64,000 nucleotides of DNA from Rahnella variigena (GCF_003610915.1 NZ_NSDJ01000001.1:4650001-4714000), one strand, 5' to 3'. Counted from the stretch's first letter, positions 38,753-48,781 are shown. Translations and numbers: made by a program. The notes: generated by a model from the letters alone, not told the origin.

Positions 38753-39865
38753 ATGGCACAAGTTATTAATACCAACTCCCTGAGCCTGGTAGCACAGAAC
38801 AACCTGAATAAATCTCAGTCTTCACTGGGTACCGCTATTCAGCGTTTATCTTCCGGCGTGCGTATTAACAGCGCGAAAGACGATGCTGCGGGTCAGGCGA
38901 TCAGCAACCGTTTCACTTCTAACATCAACGGTCTGACGCAGGCTTCCCGTAACGCCAACGACGGTATCTCCATTGCGCAGACCACTGAAGGCGCACTGAA
39001 CGAAGTCAACGACAACCTGCAGAACATCCGTCGTCTGGCTGTGCAGTCTCAGAACGGCACCAACTCAGAATCTGACCGCAAGTCCATCCAGGACGAAATC
39101 GACGCGCGTCTGGCTGAAATCAACCGTATCTCTGAACAGACTGAGTTCAACGGCGTGAAAGTCCTGAGCTCAGACCAGACCCTGAACATTCAGGTCGGTT
39201 CTAACGACGGTCAGACCATCGAAATCAACCTGAGCAAAATGAACTCCACCACCTTAGGCATGGATGGTTTCGACGCCACTAAAGTCGCCACCAAACTGAG
39301 CGTCGGTTCTAAAGTCAGCGGTGATGCTTCCGGTACTGCAGCCAATGCGGTTCTGAGCCAGACTGATATGGATAACATGAAAACTGAAGCCTTTGGCTCA
39401 GGCGGCACCGGCGAAATCTACTCCACCAAAGACGGCAGCGGCAACACTGTTTACGTCGCTGTGGGTAAAGACTCTACCGGCGCGGATGTGGCTGTCACCA
39501 TGGACGCAACCTTCAGCGCAGGGTCCGGCGGCGCGGCTGATACCGTGTCCTTCTCTAAAGGTGCTGCTGCGACTGCCGATCAAATGGCAGGCGTCGGCCA
39601 GCTGAAAGCGATTGACGATGCACTGGCACAGGTTGACGAACTGCGCTCCGGTCTGGGTGCGGTACAGAACCGTTTCGATTCTGTTATCAGCAACCTGAAC
39701 AGCACCGTGAACAACCTGTCTGAATCCCGTTCACGTATTCTCGATGCTGACTTCGCGTCTGAAGTGTCTAACATGAGCCGTGCGAACATCCTGCAGTCCG
39801 CAGGCGTGACCGTACTGGCACAGGCTAACCAGGTTCCGCAGAACGTTCTGTCTCTGCTGCGCTAA
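38753..39865 (+). CDS. fliC1: Flagellin FliC, copy 1
   Basis: Filament subunit of 370 residues. Conserved D0/D1 ends: MAQVINTNSLSLVAQNNLNK to about residue 175, and from about 280 QMAGVGQLKAIDDALAQVDE to the C-terminal VPQNVLSLLR. The short variable centre (about 176-279) is rich in Ser, Thr, Gly and Ala and would be surface-exposed. It differs from copy 2 at 22 of 370 residues. The centre offers many Ser/Thr acceptors for the OGT-like enzyme encoded elsewhere in the window. Sigma-28 promoter 90 bp upstream; own terminator. The gene-copy suffix is mine. Confidence 0.97.
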   Translation: MAQVINTNSLSLVAQNNLNKSQSSLGTAIQRLSSGVRINSAKDDAAGQAISNRFTSNINGLTQASRNANDGISIAQTTEGALNEVNDNLQNIRRLAVQSQNGTNSESDRKSIQDEIDARLAEINRISEQTEFNGVKVLSSDQTLNIQVGSNDGQTIEINLSKMNSTTLGMDGFDATKVATKLSVGSKVSGDASGTAANAVLSQTDMDNMKTEAFGSGGTGEIYSTKDGSGNTVYVAVGKDSTGADVAVTMDATFSAGSGGAADTVSFSKGAAATADQMAGVGQLKAIDDALAQVDELRSGLGAVQNRFDSVISNLNSTVNNLSESRSRILDADFASEVSNMSRANILQSAGVTVLAQANQVPQNVLSLLR

Positions 39866-39899
39866 GTGAGCTTGTAATACGCTACAAGACGTGATCCTT

Positions 39900-39934
39900 A
39901 ATACCCCTGCCCTCACCGGCGGGGGTATTTTTTT
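39900..39934 (+). terminator. fliC1 rho-independent terminator
   Basis: Long hairpin AATACCCC ... GGGGTATT, with additional GCC/GGC pairing inside, followed by seven T residues, 34 bp after the fliC1 stop codon. Confidence 0.92.
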
Positions 39935-39945
39935 AATAAAAGAAA

Positions 39946-40013
39946 TTTTGTAATAAAGAGCTTTTGTAATAAGAGAGCTTTCTGTAATAAGGGTGTTTTC
40001 TGTAATAAGAAAG
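39946..40013 (+). repeat. Four imperfect ~17-bp tandem repeats between fliC1 and fliC2
   Basis: Four contiguous copies of the pattern TTTTGTAATAAGAGAGC (16, 17, 17 and 18 bases) run just after the fliC1 terminator. All share TGTAATAA. No gene or promoter is visible in them; the fliC2 promoter begins 85 bases later. Confidence 0.85.
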
Positions 40014-40097
40014 ACTCACGCCATCCGCTGAACTAACGCCACAATTGCACGTATTTCATCAAATAAGCCACCGAAATAAAAATAACGCAAAAACCTG

Positions 40098-40124
40098 TTT
40101 AGTCATTTTTCCTTCCACCGATAT
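40098..40124 (+). promoter_or_regulatory. Sigma-28 (FliA) promoter of fliC2
   Basis: TTTAGTCA, 11 bases, ACCGATAT, with the -10 element starting 90 bases before the fliC2 ATG. It is a better match to the other late promoters than that of copy 1. Confidence 0.87.
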
Positions 40125-40206
40125 TTATTATATGCGAACGGAATGACGCATCACTCAATTTAAATACAGTTGCAGTGTTACATTATAAATACCCGAGGAA
40201 ATCTCA

Positions 40207-41319
40207 ATGGCACAAGTTATTAATACCAACTCCCTGAGCCTGGTAGCACAGAACAACCTGAATAAATCTCAGTCTTCACTGGGTACCGCTATCCAGCGTT
40301 TATCTTCCGGCGTGCGTATTAACAGCGCGAAAGACGATGCCGCAGGTCAGGCGATCAGCAACCGTTTCACTTCTAACATCAACGGTCTGACGCAGGCTTC
40401 CCGTAACGCCAACGACGGTATCTCCATTGCGCAGACCACCGAAGGCGCACTGAACGAAGTCAACGACAACCTGCAAAACATTCGTCGTCTGGCTGTGCAG
40501 TCTCAGAACGGCACCAACTCAGAATCTGACCGCAAGTCCATCCAGGACGAAATCAACGCGCGTCTGGCTGAAATCAACCGTATCTCTGAACAGACTGAGT
40601 TCAACGGCGTGAAAGTCCTGAGCTCAGACCAGACCCTGAACATTCAGGTCGGTTCTAACGACGGTCAGACCATCGAAATCAACCTGAGCAAAATGAACTC
40701 CACCACCTTAGGCATGGACGGTTTCGATGCTACTAAAGTCGCCACCAAACTGAGTGTCGGTTCTAAACTCAGCGGTGATGCTTCCGGTACTGCAGCCAAT
40801 GTGGTTCTGGATCAGACTCAGCTGGATGCAATGAAAGATGCAGCATTCAGTGCAGGCGGCTCCGGCGATATCTACTCCACCAAAGACGGCAGCGGCAACA
40901 CTGTTTACATCGCAGTAGGTAAAGACGCGTCTGGCGCGGATGTGGCGGTTACCATGACTCCAACCTTCAGCGCAGGGTCCGGCGGTGCGGCTGATACCGT
41001 GACCTTCGCGAAAGGTACTGATGCGACTGCCGATCAAATGGCAGGCGTTGGTCAGCTGAAAGCGATTGACGATGCACTGGCACAGGTTGACGAACTGCGC
41101 TCCGGTCTGGGCGCGGTACAGAACCGTTTCGATTCTGTTATCAGCAACCTGAACAGCACCGTGAACAACCTGTCTGAATCCCGTTCACGTATCCTCGATG
41201 CTGACTTCGCGTCTGAAGTGTCTAACATGAGCCGTGCGAACATCCTGCAGTCCGCAGGCGTGACCGTACTGGCACAGGCTAACCAGGTTCCGCAGAACGT
41301 ACTGTCTCTGCTGCGCTAA
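40207..41319 (+). CDS. fliC2: Flagellin FliC, copy 2
   Basis: Second filament subunit, also 370 residues and collinear with copy 1 without indels. Outside residues 188-272 the only difference from copy 1 is N for D at 117. Within that window 21 residues differ, for example LDQTQLDAMKDAAFSAGGSG against LSQTDMDNMKTEAFGSGGTG. Both copies keep complete D0/D1 domains, a sigma-28 promoter, a ribosome site (GAGGAAAT) and a terminator, so both should be expressed and could co-polymerise. Confidence 0.97.
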   Translation: MAQVINTNSLSLVAQNNLNKSQSSLGTAIQRLSSGVRINSAKDDAAGQAISNRFTSNINGLTQASRNANDGISIAQTTEGALNEVNDNLQNIRRLAVQSQNGTNSESDRKSIQDEINARLAEINRISEQTEFNGVKVLSSDQTLNIQVGSNDGQTIEINLSKMNSTTLGMDGFDATKVATKLSVGSKLSGDASGTAANVVLDQTQLDAMKDAAFSAGGSGDIYSTKDGSGNTVYIAVGKDASGADVAVTMTPTFSAGSGGAADTVTFAKGTDATADQMAGVGQLKAIDDALAQVDELRSGLGAVQNRFDSVISNLNSTVNNLSESRSRILDADFASEVSNMSRANILQSAGVTVLAQANQVPQNVLSLLR

Positions 41320-41366
41320 GTCAGTTTGTAATACGTTAGTCAGTCATAGTGTAGTCAGTATCAAAT

Positions 41367-41399
41367 CTCCCCGGTCTTCACGGACCGGGGGGATTTTTT
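41367..41399 (+). terminator. fliC2 rho-independent terminator
   Basis: Very stable hairpin CCCCGGTC / GACCGGGG with a 6-base loop, then GGATTTTTTA. It differs in sequence from the fliC1 terminator, so the duplication did not include it. Confidence 0.93.
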
Positions 41400-41451
41400 A
41401 TTGCCGGTATGATCACAACAGTAAATAAGCTTAATAAAAAACATCAGCAAT

Positions 41452-41484
41452 AAAAAAGGGCGACAGAATACTCTGCCGCCCTTT
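41452..41484 (-). terminator. mcp2 rho-independent terminator
   Basis: On the minus strand a 13-bp stem (AAAGGGCGGCAGA / TCTGTCGCCCTTT, one G-T pair) with a 4-base loop runs into a T6 tract. It ends the motAB-cheAW-mcp2 transcript opposite the fliC2 terminator. Confidence 0.93.
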
Positions 41485-41533
41485 AATCATATTTCTCACT
41501 GTTTACGGAGGTTCTTTAATTAACGTTCCGGGT

Positions 41534-43081
41534 TCAGGCTTCCTGGCGTTCTGTTTCAGTATGGAAAACCGACACCATACTTTCCAGCTCACCGGTGCGT
41601 TCATCCATCATCACCGTTATCGCCGCTGATTCTTCAACTAACGCCGCATTTTGCTGGGTCACCACATCCATCTGGTTAATCGCCACTGCCACCTGCTGAA
41701 TCCCCATGTTCTGTTCTTCAGAAGCCTGAGTGATATCCTGCATGATGTTGCTGACTTTACTGACAATTTCAACAATATCGCCAATCGTCTCTTTGGCCGT
41801 ATCGACGCGTTTACTGCCCGCTTCGGTATCCTGTACCGAATGTTCAATCAGCCCGCGGATTTCTTTGGCGGCATCGGCGCTGCGTTGCGCCAGATTACGC
41901 ACTTCGGTCGCCACGACGGCAAATCCACGCCCCTGCTCACCGGCACGTGCGGCTTCCACCGCGGCGTTCAGGGCAAGAATGTTGGTCTGGCTGGCAATGC
42001 CGTCGATCACTTTAATAATGTTGGAAATCTGCGTGGCATGGCTGGCAATCGTGCCCATTGAGCGGACCACATCGACCATGATTTGTGAACCGCTGTCGGC
42101 CATCTGTTTTGCTTCGTTAGCAAGATGATTGGCCTCACGGGCATGTGCCGTATTGTTTTCGACCGTGGTTTTGATCTCTTCCATACTGGCCGCAGTCTGT
42201 TGCAGGGCGCTGGCCTGTTCTTCAGTTCGCGAAGACAAATCCTGGTTACCATGGGCAATTTCAACGGCATTATGGCGCAGGTTGACCGCCACCCCCTTCA
42301 CGCCGGAAATGATATTCACCAGCGAAGCGCGCATTTCTTCAATACTGCTGAACAGTTTACCCATTTCATTACGGCCATAATCTGGCACCTGACTCGCCAG
42401 CTCTCCCTGACTGATTGCCGAGAAGATCGCGGAAGCTTCGGACAAACGGCTGATCACCATGCGGGTGATATAGCGCGAAAGTGAGACATACAAAATCACA
42501 AACAACACCACGACAATGGCGATTGTTATCCATAACAGGTCATGTAAAAAATCGGCTCTCTCTTTGTACTGAGTAGTGAGCTTATCGGCTACGGTGTAAT
42601 AACTGCCGGTGACGGTTTCAAGCTCGGTGATCAAATCATCGGTCTTATCAATCACCGCGGCACTGCCATGAATATCTTTGAAGAACGTCATGTAGGTATC
42701 GGTGATCTGCATAAACAGCGCACCAGCCTTGTCTGATAACTCCTGCGTGTAGGCGTCAGCCTTTTTCTCTTTTACCCACTGATCAATGCTGCGACGGATA
42801 TTACTGTTATGGGCATTAATGGCGGTAGCCCACTCATCTGATACCTGTTCATTCGATAAAGACGCGGCCTTAAGAAAAAGAACATTACCGCGCATCAGCA
42901 TTAACTTATACATGGCCTGATCTAATAATTTCACCCGGCTGTTTAAGTTGGTAATATCCTGAAAATTACTGCGAGAGATATCCGATATTTTTAAACTTAA
43001 TCCCGCAAGAAGGATAAATGAAAAGGCAATAACATAAAGATGGCCCTGGACCATTTTTCTAATACTGATTAATGATAACAA
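41534..43081 (-). CDS. Methyl-accepting chemotaxis protein (mcp2)
   Basis: Inner-membrane chemoreceptor of 515 residues: transmembrane helix at about 13-33, a periplasmic four-helix-bundle domain, a second helix at about 186-210, HAMP, and the signalling hairpin [33 protein letters not shown]. Unlike the other two receptors here it ends ETERQEA and has no CheR/CheB pentapeptide. The start is a TTG at 43081 with AGGAAA in front; the first ATG (43054) has no ribosome site and would shorten the lead into the first helix. It lies 189 bp after cheW and I see no sigma-28 promoter in the gap. Confidence 0.92.
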   Translation of the reverse strand: MLSLISIRKMVQGHLYVIAFSFILLAGLSLKISDISRSNFQDITNLNSRVKLLDQAMYKLMLMRGNVLFLKAASLSNEQVSDEWATAINAHNSNIRRSIDQWVKEKKADAYTQELSDKAGALFMQITDTYMTFFKDIHGSAAVIDKTDDLITELETVTGSYYTVADKLTTQYKERADFLHDLLWITIAIVVVLFVILYVSLSRYITRMVISRLSEASAIFSAISQGELASQVPDYGRNEMGKLFSSIEEMRASLVNIISGVKGVAVNLRHNAVEIAHGNQDLSSRTEEQASALQQTAASMEEIKTTVENNTAHAREANHLANEAKQMADSGSQIMVDVVRSMGTIASHATQISNIIKVIDGIASQTNILALNAAVEAARAGEQGRGFAVVATEVRNLAQRSADAAKEIRGLIEHSVQDTEAGSKRVDTAKETIGDIVEIVSKVSNIMQDITQASEEQNMGIQQVAVAINQMDVVTQQNAALVEESAAITVMMDERTGELESMVSVFHTETERQEA

Positions 43082-43270
43082 AATAAAGTTTCCTGTTAAG
43101 TTTCATAACATGAATGTAATAAGCGGTTATGCTTGCTGGCATAATAAACACAGAAAGCCTGACTTTTTAAGAAAGGCTCTCTTGATATAAATAATGATTT
43201 TTGGGTTTGCAGCAGCTACTGGCAGACGGTTATTAGTTTGTGATTAAGAACCTGTCATTCACAACCGGCA

Positions 43271-43777
43271 TTATTCGTAGGTGGCGTCCGCCATTTTTTC
43301 GACAATTTCCATTTCGTCACTGTTCAGCAGTTTTTCGATATCGACCAGGATCAGCATACGGTCATCGAGCGACCCGAGGCCCAGCAGGTATTCTGTGGAC
43401 AGCGTGACGGTGAAGTCCGGTGCGGGTTTGATCTGATCCGCTTTCAGGGAAAGCACGTCAGACACGCCATCAACGACAATACCCACCACGCGGTTACACA
43501 GATTCAACACAATCGTGACGGTATTATCATTAATTTCCGCAGACTCAAGCTGGAATTTCACCCGCAGATCTATAATGGGCACAATAACGCCGCGAAGATT
43601 AGTGATCCCGACAATAAAATCAGGTGAGTTGGCAATGCGCGTCGCACGATCGCAACCGCGGATCTCCTGAACTTTGAGGATCTCGATCCCGTATTCTTCA
43701 TTACCTAATGTGAAAACCAGGTATTCCTGATCTACATTCTTTTCGCTAAATTGTTTTTCTGTTCCGGAAAAATGCAT
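43271..43777 (-). CDS. cheW: Chemotaxis coupling protein CheW
   Basis: Adaptor that links receptors to CheA in the signalling array, 168 residues. The CheW domain runs from [20 protein letters not shown] through [13 protein letters not shown] to [14 protein letters not shown]. The start ATG follows an AAGG ribosome site, 9 bp after cheA. Standard in length and sequence. Confidence 0.97.
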   Translation of the reverse strand: MHFSGTEKQFSEKNVDQEYLVFTLGNEEYGIEILKVQEIRGCDRATRIANSPDFIVGITNLRGVIVPIIDLRVKFQLESAEINDNTVTIVLNLCNRVVGIVVDGVSDVLSLKADQIKPAPDFTVTLSTEYLLGLGSLDDRMLILVDIEKLLNSDEMEIVEKMADATYE

Positions 43778-43786
43778 GAAATTACC

Positions 43787-45853
43787 TTACGCAGTAGGGA
43801 CAAGTTGATTTTTTTTGGCGGCGATCTTTTTATTTTTGCTCAGCGTTAAAAGAGCAACCACGTCGAGGATCAATGCGACGCTGCCATCGCCTAATATAGT
43901 GGCGGCGGAAATACCCGGCACTTTACGGTAATTAAGCTCAAGGTTTTTCACCACTACCTGATGCTGACCAATAAGCTGATCAACCAGCAAGGCATAGCGG
44001 CAACCCGCACTTTCCAGAATGACCGCAATACCGTCACTGGCCTGGCGGATTTCACTTTCAATATTAAAGATCTGATGCAGCTCAATCAGCGGCAGATATT
44101 CGCCGCGCACTAACAGCATCTGTTCATCACCGGCCATATTGTAAAGCGCGCTTTCCGACGGTTTCAGGGATTCCATCACCGTGCCGAGCGGCAGGACATA
44201 GATTTCCTCGCCCACCCGGACAGACATCCCGTCGAGGATCGCCAGCGTCAGCGGCAGAATGATGCGGATAGTGGTGCCTTTATCCTGCTCAGAATGGATT
44301 TCGACATGACCGCCCATTGCCAGAATATTCCGGCGCACCACGTCCATCCCGACGCCACGACCTGAAACATCGGTGACTTTTTCTGCGGTAGAGAACCCGG
44401 CCGCAAAGATAAGCATCCAGATTTCTTTGTCGCTCCAGTTTTCACTGACCGCCAGCCCCTGCGAGTGCGCGCGTGCGAGGATCTTCTCGCGGTTAAGTCC
44501 GGCGCCATCATCAATGACTTCAATCACAATGCTGCCGCCGTGGTGTTCAGCGGACAGGATCAGATTACCTTTTGCCGGTTTGCCTTTCTCCAGTCGCACC
44601 TGCGCAGGTTCAATGCCGTGATCCAGACTGTTACGCACCAGATGCGTCAGCGGATCAATAATGCGTTCGATCAGGCTTTTATCCAGCTCTGCCGATCCGC
44701 CGCGCAGCGTCAGTTCGATGTCTTTATTCAGTTTGCTGCCCAGATCATGAACCAGACGCGGGAAGCGGCTGAACACATATTCCATCGGCATCATGCGGAT
44801 CGACATCACCGATTCCTGCAAATCACGCGCATTGCGTTCCATTTGCCCGATGCTGCTGATGAGGGTGTCGTGAAGGGTCGGATCCAGTACGCCGGAAAGC
44901 TGCGATAACATGGCCTGCGTGATGATCAGCTCGCCGACCTGATTAATGATTTGATCTACCTTTTCTACCGCCACACGCAGACTGTTGGACTCGGCAGGTT
45001 GTGCGCGTGGTGTGGCTTTAGGCTTTGTGGCGGGAGCAGGCGGCGCGGCGACGGCTTTTTCTGCCAGCGGTTTTTCTTCCGGCTGCGTGTCTTTCTGAGG
45101 CATTTCCTGCGCGGGAACATCTTGCACAGGCGCCACGGAGGTTGCCGGTTTTGCGTTGCCTGCGGTAATCGTAATTTGTCCGGGTTCCAGCACAAAACAG
45201 AGTACCGCGAGAATATCGTCGGCACAGACGCCGGTCTGCAACGCAACCTCGAGCGAATCTTCACCCTGCTGATGACTCAGTACGTCGCCCAGATTAGCCA
45301 GTTCTTCCAGAAGCACGGTTTTATCTGACGCTGAAATCCCGCTCAGTCTGACGTTCAGCATCTCACCGCAGGTTTCAGTACTGACCGGAACCGGCTCGGC
45401 TACCGGTTGTTCAGCTGTTTGTTCAGCAGGTGCTTCTGCGGCAGACGCTGCTGACGTGGCGGACTGTTTATCTTCCAGTGCAATTTGGCGGAGCGCTTCA
45501 CAGATATAGCGGAAACTTTCCTGGTCAGGCTCTTGCGAGGATTTATACGCATCAAGCTGATCTTGCATAATATCTTTGCTCTCCAGAAACAGATTTATGA
45601 TGGCGTCAGTGAGCGTCAGCTCTCCCCGTCTGGCGTCATCCAGTAAGTTTTCCATGATGTGCGTCGTTTCCTGCAGAACCGTAAATCCAAAGGTTCCTGC
45701 TCCTCCTTTAATCGAGTGAGCGGCACGAAAGATGGCATTCAGCATTTCCTTGTCGGGCGACATGAAATCCAGCTCCAGAAGGTGCCTTTCCATATCGGCC
45801 AGGAGCTCATCTGCCTCATCAAAGAAGGTTTGGTAAAAATCGCTGATATCCAT
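43787..45853 (-). CDS. cheA: Chemotaxis histidine kinase CheA
   Basis: Cytoplasmic kinase of 688 residues that phosphorylates CheY and CheB. P1 (Hpt) domain with phospho-acceptor H46 in FRAAHSIKGGAGTFG, a P2 CheY-binding domain, a Pro/Ala/Lys-rich linker, the P3 dimerisation helices (ELIITQAMLSQLSG), the P4 ATPase with HLVRNSLDHGIE, IEVIDDGAGLN and VSGRGVGMDVV, and the P5 CheW-like domain at the end. It lies 2 bp after motB, in the motAB-cheAW operon. Confidence 0.97.
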   Translation of the reverse strand: MDISDFYQTFFDEADELLADMERHLLELDFMSPDKEMLNAIFRAAHSIKGGAGTFGFTVLQETTHIMENLLDDARRGELTLTDAIINLFLESKDIMQDQLDAYKSSQEPDQESFRYICEALRQIALEDKQSATSAASAAEAPAEQTAEQPVAEPVPVSTETCGEMLNVRLSGISASDKTVLLEELANLGDVLSHQQGEDSLEVALQTGVCADDILAVLCFVLEPGQITITAGNAKPATSVAPVQDVPAQEMPQKDTQPEEKPLAEKAVAAPPAPATKPKATPRAQPAESNSLRVAVEKVDQIINQVGELIITQAMLSQLSGVLDPTLHDTLISSIGQMERNARDLQESVMSIRMMPMEYVFSRFPRLVHDLGSKLNKDIELTLRGGSAELDKSLIERIIDPLTHLVRNSLDHGIEPAQVRLEKGKPAKGNLILSAEHHGGSIVIEVIDDGAGLNREKILARAHSQGLAVSENWSDKEIWMLIFAAGFSTAEKVTDVSGRGVGMDVVRRNILAMGGHVEIHSEQDKGTTIRIILPLTLAILDGMSVRVGEEIYVLPLGTVMESLKPSESALYNMAGDEQMLLVRGEYLPLIELHQIFNIESEIRQASDGIAVILESAGCRYALLVDQLIGQHQVVVKNLELNYRKVPGISAATILGDGSVALILDVVALLTLSKNKKIAAKKNQLVPTA

Positions 45854-45855
45854 TT

Positions 45856-46830
45856 TTAATGACCTTGTCCCTGAGAAGATTGCTGTAAAGGATTGACGAC
45901 AACCGAACCGGCAGGCTCAGTCTCAACGCCGCCTGACATTTTTTTCAGTTCAGCTTTAATTTTCTCACTGCCCTGGTTGTCGGTGACCTGCTGCAAAACC
46001 GTATCCTCTTCCAGAATCGATTTTTCTTTATTCATGCTGAGAACCAGAATACTGATACGGCGGTTTACCGGGTCATCGGGACGCAGATTTTCCAGGCTCA
46101 TCCTGTCAGCAGTACCAATGACGCGCAGGAATTTATTATCGGCCAGGCCACCGGAGACTAAGGCACGACGCGAGGCATTGGCACGATCCGAGGAAAGCTC
46201 CCAGTTGCCATAACCGGCTTCGCCGTTGGCATAAGGCAGAGAATCTGTATGCCCGGTCAGGCTGATACGGTTGGGCAGTTCATTGAGCACCGGCACCAGC
46301 GCCTGAAGAATGCCGCGCATATAAGGCTCCGGCGTTTTACTGCCGACTTTGAACATCGGCCGTTCCTGCGTATCGATGATCTGGATAAGCAATCCGTCAT
46401 CGGTCAGGGAGAGCCGCAGGTTAGACTGGAAATCGCTCAGACGAGGATCGTTGTGGATCAGGCTTTCCAGTTTTTCATGGGCGCGTCGTAAATTTTGCGC
46501 ATTCTTTTGCCTGTCGAGCCTGGTGAGCGTTTGTTTGAATACCTCGCCGTCCTGCTTCATGAAATCATCCCCGCCGCCGGGTATCACGCTGCTGCTCAGG
46601 CTGGCTTTATCCCCTTTGCCCATCGCCATTTTCAGCGGCATCTTGAAGTAATCCGCGATTTGTTCACGTTGCAAAGGGGTTGAGGATGAGAGCAGCCACA
46701 TGACCAAAAAGAAGGCCATCATGGCCGTCATAAAGTCTGCGTACGCAATTTTCCACGAGCCACCATGATGGCCATGTTTATGCTTTTTGCGCTTACGGAC
46801 AATGATTACCGGACCGGGACTTTTGTTCAT
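45856..46830 (-). CDS. motB: Flagellar motor protein MotB
   Basis: Stator subunit of 324 residues. A basic N-terminus is followed by the single transmembrane helix AYADFMTAMMAFFLVMWLLS with the proton-carrying aspartate (D32). The periplasmic plug and OmpA-like peptidoglycan-binding domain contain ISLTGHTDSLPYANGEAGYG. It overlaps motA by 4 bases (ATGA). Confidence 0.97.
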   Translation of the reverse strand: MNKSPGPVIIVRKRKKHKHGHHGGSWKIAYADFMTAMMAFFLVMWLLSSSTPLQREQIADYFKMPLKMAMGKGDKASLSSSVIPGGGDDFMKQDGEVFKQTLTRLDRQKNAQNLRRAHEKLESLIHNDPRLSDFQSNLRLSLTDDGLLIQIIDTQERPMFKVGSKTPEPYMRGILQALVPVLNELPNRISLTGHTDSLPYANGEAGYGNWELSSDRANASRRALVSGGLADNKFLRVIGTADRMSLENLRPDDPVNRRISILVLSMNKEKSILEEDTVLQQVTDNQGSEKIKAELKKMSGGVETEPAGSVVVNPLQQSSQGQGH

Positions 46831-47711
46831 GATGGCGTGCTTTCCGAGCTGGCCGAGGACTTCGCTTCGCGCACATGTTCTTCAAGCTCAATAAAGGTTG
46901 GACGCTCACTGGAGAACAGCGTTTTACGCCCAAATTCCACCGCAATCTGCGGCGCATAGCCATTCATGCTGGAGAGTAATGTCACCTTGATGCATTGCAG
47001 CATTTTGATTTGCTCGGCGCTCTTTTGACGCAGCACAGAGGCCAGCGGCAAGACAAATCCATACGCCAGTAAAATACCGAGGAACGTTCCCACCATGGCG
47101 TGAGCGATAAGCTCACCCAGCTCGGCCGCCGGACGGTCAGCGGCCGCCAGCGCATTCACCACGCCCATCACCGCGGCAACGATCCCAAAAGCCGGGAAGG
47201 CGTCACCAATCACGTTCAGGCTGTTAGCCGGGACTTCATGTTCGTGTTCACAGGTTTCGATTTCCTCATCCATCAGCGCTTCGATTTCATACGAATTCAT
47301 GCTGCCGCTTATCATCAGGCGCAGATAATCGACAACGAAGTTCATCAGTGAGGCATCAGCCAGCAAACGGGGATAAGCGGAAAATATGGGACTGTTCTGC
47401 GGATCTTCAATATCGCTTTCCAGGTTCATCATGCCGTTCTGTCTGGCTTTGGTCAGCAGCAGAAACATCATGGCCATCAGATCCATATAAAGCGCTTTGG
47501 TATAACGTGAACTTTGTAATAAATGAGGAAAGGCTTTCAACGTGGCTTTAATGGATTTGCCGTTATTCCCGACAATAAATGCCCCCACACCTGCCCCCCC
47601 GATAATTAACAGTTCAGCCGGCTGATAGAGTGCACCGAGCTGTCCGCCGGTTATCACGAACCCGCCAAAAACAGTGAGAATAACAACCACGTATCCAATA
47701 ATGACTAGCAC
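46827..47711 (-). CDS. motA: Flagellar motor protein MotA
   Basis: Stator proton channel, 294 residues, with four transmembrane helices and a cytoplasmic loop that contacts FliG. Family segments are GALYQPAELLIIGGAGVGAF and ADRPAAELGELIAHAMVGTF. The start is a GTG at 47711, preceded by AAGGAG; an overlapping ATG is out of frame, and E. coli motA also uses GTG. It starts 128 bp after flhC; I see no sigma-28 motif there, only a weak hairpin (47776-47792). Confidence 0.97.
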   Translation of the reverse strand: MLVIIGYVVVILTVFGGFVITGGQLGALYQPAELLIIGGAGVGAFIVGNNGKSIKATLKAFPHLLQSSRYTKALYMDLMAMMFLLLTKARQNGMMNLESDIEDPQNSPIFSAYPRLLADASLMNFVVDYLRLMISGSMNSYEIEALMDEEIETCEHEHEVPANSLNVIGDAFPAFGIVAAVMGVVNALAAADRPAAELGELIAHAMVGTFLGILLAYGFVLPLASVLRQKSAEQIKMLQCIKVTLLSSMNGYAPQIAVEFGRKTLFSSERPTFIELEEHVREAKSSASSESTPS

Positions 47712-47839
47712 ATGTGCTCCTTAAATAATTCAATATCCAGATCTTACCCATGTGTTCAGTAGCCATAAAATTGACATACGGGGAGGCCGTATCACATCGT
47801 GGCGACACCAGGTTTCAACAACATTTTTAACGGCTTATT

Positions 47840-48403
47840 TTAATTTGCCGCAGAACTGGCCGCGTGATCCGTTGAGGAATCGGCCACTTTGCACTTTTTA
47901 ATGGCGCGCGAAGGCGGACTGCATAAGCTACAGGTAAAAGGATTCTTCGAGTGTTCACTCGTGACAACGAAACCGCCACCGCAAATACAACATTCTGTAT
48001 GCTCTATAATTCCACAATCGATAAACCGTAATAACGTCCATGCGCGTGTTAAACCCAGTACAGGTTTTTCACCCGGAGGCGTCGGACATTGTTCCAGATA
48101 TAAGCGATAGGCTTTCACCGTGGCTTCAATCGGGCGACAAGGTTCGGTTTTCTGTATATAAAGATGGATGTTATAGAACATAGATGAATGAATATTTTGC
48201 TCCCACGCCATAAACCAGTCTTCGGAAAACGGTAACATTCCTTTCGGGGGCGGACATCCTCTTAACTCTTTGTAAAGACGTAATAATCTTCTGCGACTTA
48301 AACTGGTTTCACTCTCCAGCATCTGCATACGGGCACCAAAGGAAATCAGCTGCATGGCAATCTGGACTTCTTTGATTTCTTGTAAAATACTTTTTTCGCT
48401 CAT
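47840..48403 (-). CDS. flhC: Flagellar master regulator subunit FlhC
   Basis: Zinc-binding DNA-contacting subunit of the FlhD4C2 activator, 187 residues from [20 protein letters not shown]. The four zinc cysteines are in ECCICGGGF and [12 protein letters not shown]. The ATG at 48403 is preceded by GGAG and matches the E. coli N-terminus; an upstream ATG (48418) would add five unconserved residues. It directly follows flhD and precedes motA. Confidence 0.97.
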   Translation of the reverse strand: MSEKSILQEIKEVQIAMQLISFGARMQMLESETSLSRRRLLRLYKELRGCPPPKGMLPFSEDWFMAWEQNIHSSMFYNIHLYIQKTEPCRPIEATVKAYRLYLEQCPTPPGEKPVLGLTRAWTLLRFIDCGIIEHTECCICGGGFVVTSEHSKNPFTCSLCSPPSRAIKKCKVADSSTDHAASSAAN

Positions 48404-48433
48404 AACCACATTCTCCATTAATCCATTAATCCG

Positions 48434-48781
48434 TTAACCTGGTGTAGGGCTGTTCTCCGAGAGTGAGTTAAGCAGATTGGTGGATAAAATGATCCCTGTA
48501 TGAATTTGCTGTAAGGCTTCGATACGTGAATCTTTCGTCAGGTTATCGATCACAATTTCGTTATCTACGCGCAGGCGACAAATTAACTGGTTGGTAGAGG
48601 CCAGTTTTATCAGTTGCGGCAGAGAAAGTTCTTTCAGTGCATCTATCGTTGCTTCAGTCAGCCCGAGGCGAAATCCTGCAGCAAACTTATCTTCTCTGAT
48701 CAATTGCTGAGCCAGCAGCAGGTAAGAAAGGTTAATGTCATGAATTCTTTGAAGCTGTTCGTCAACGTTGTCTATATTCAT
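48434..48781 (-). CDS. flhD: Flagellar master regulator subunit FlhD
   Basis: Partner of FlhC in the class I activator, 115 residues. Clear core IHDINLSYLLLAQQLIREDK, then LPQLIKLASTNQLICRLRVD and LQQIHTGIILSTNLLN. The ATG at 48781 has only a distant AAGGA sequence in front, so translation may be inherently weak or controlled. It is the first gene of the flhDC operon, 445 bp downstream of fliA. Confidence 0.96.
   Translation of the reverse strand: MNIDNVDEQLQRIHDINLSYLLLAQQLIREDKFAAGFRLGLTEATIDALKELSLPQLIKLASTNQLICRLRVDNEIVIDNLTKDSRIEALQQIHTGIILSTNLLNSLSENSPTPG

Larger units (their letters stand above)
38678..41335 (+). repeat. Tandem duplication of the flagellin gene and its leader
   Basis: Two copies of about 1.2 kb, 38678-39881 and 40132-41335, each with the same 75-base leader (three mismatches), the whole flagellin gene and 16 bases after it. 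The 5' and 3' ends of the genes are nearly identical at the DNA level, while the middle (codons 188-272) has diverged. About 250 bp of unique sequence and short repeats separate them. Confidence 0.95.

Noticed and set aside
39946..40013. CRISPR-like short repeats
   Set aside because: The units are contiguous, imperfect and 16-18 bases long with no spacers between them; no cas gene is in the window.
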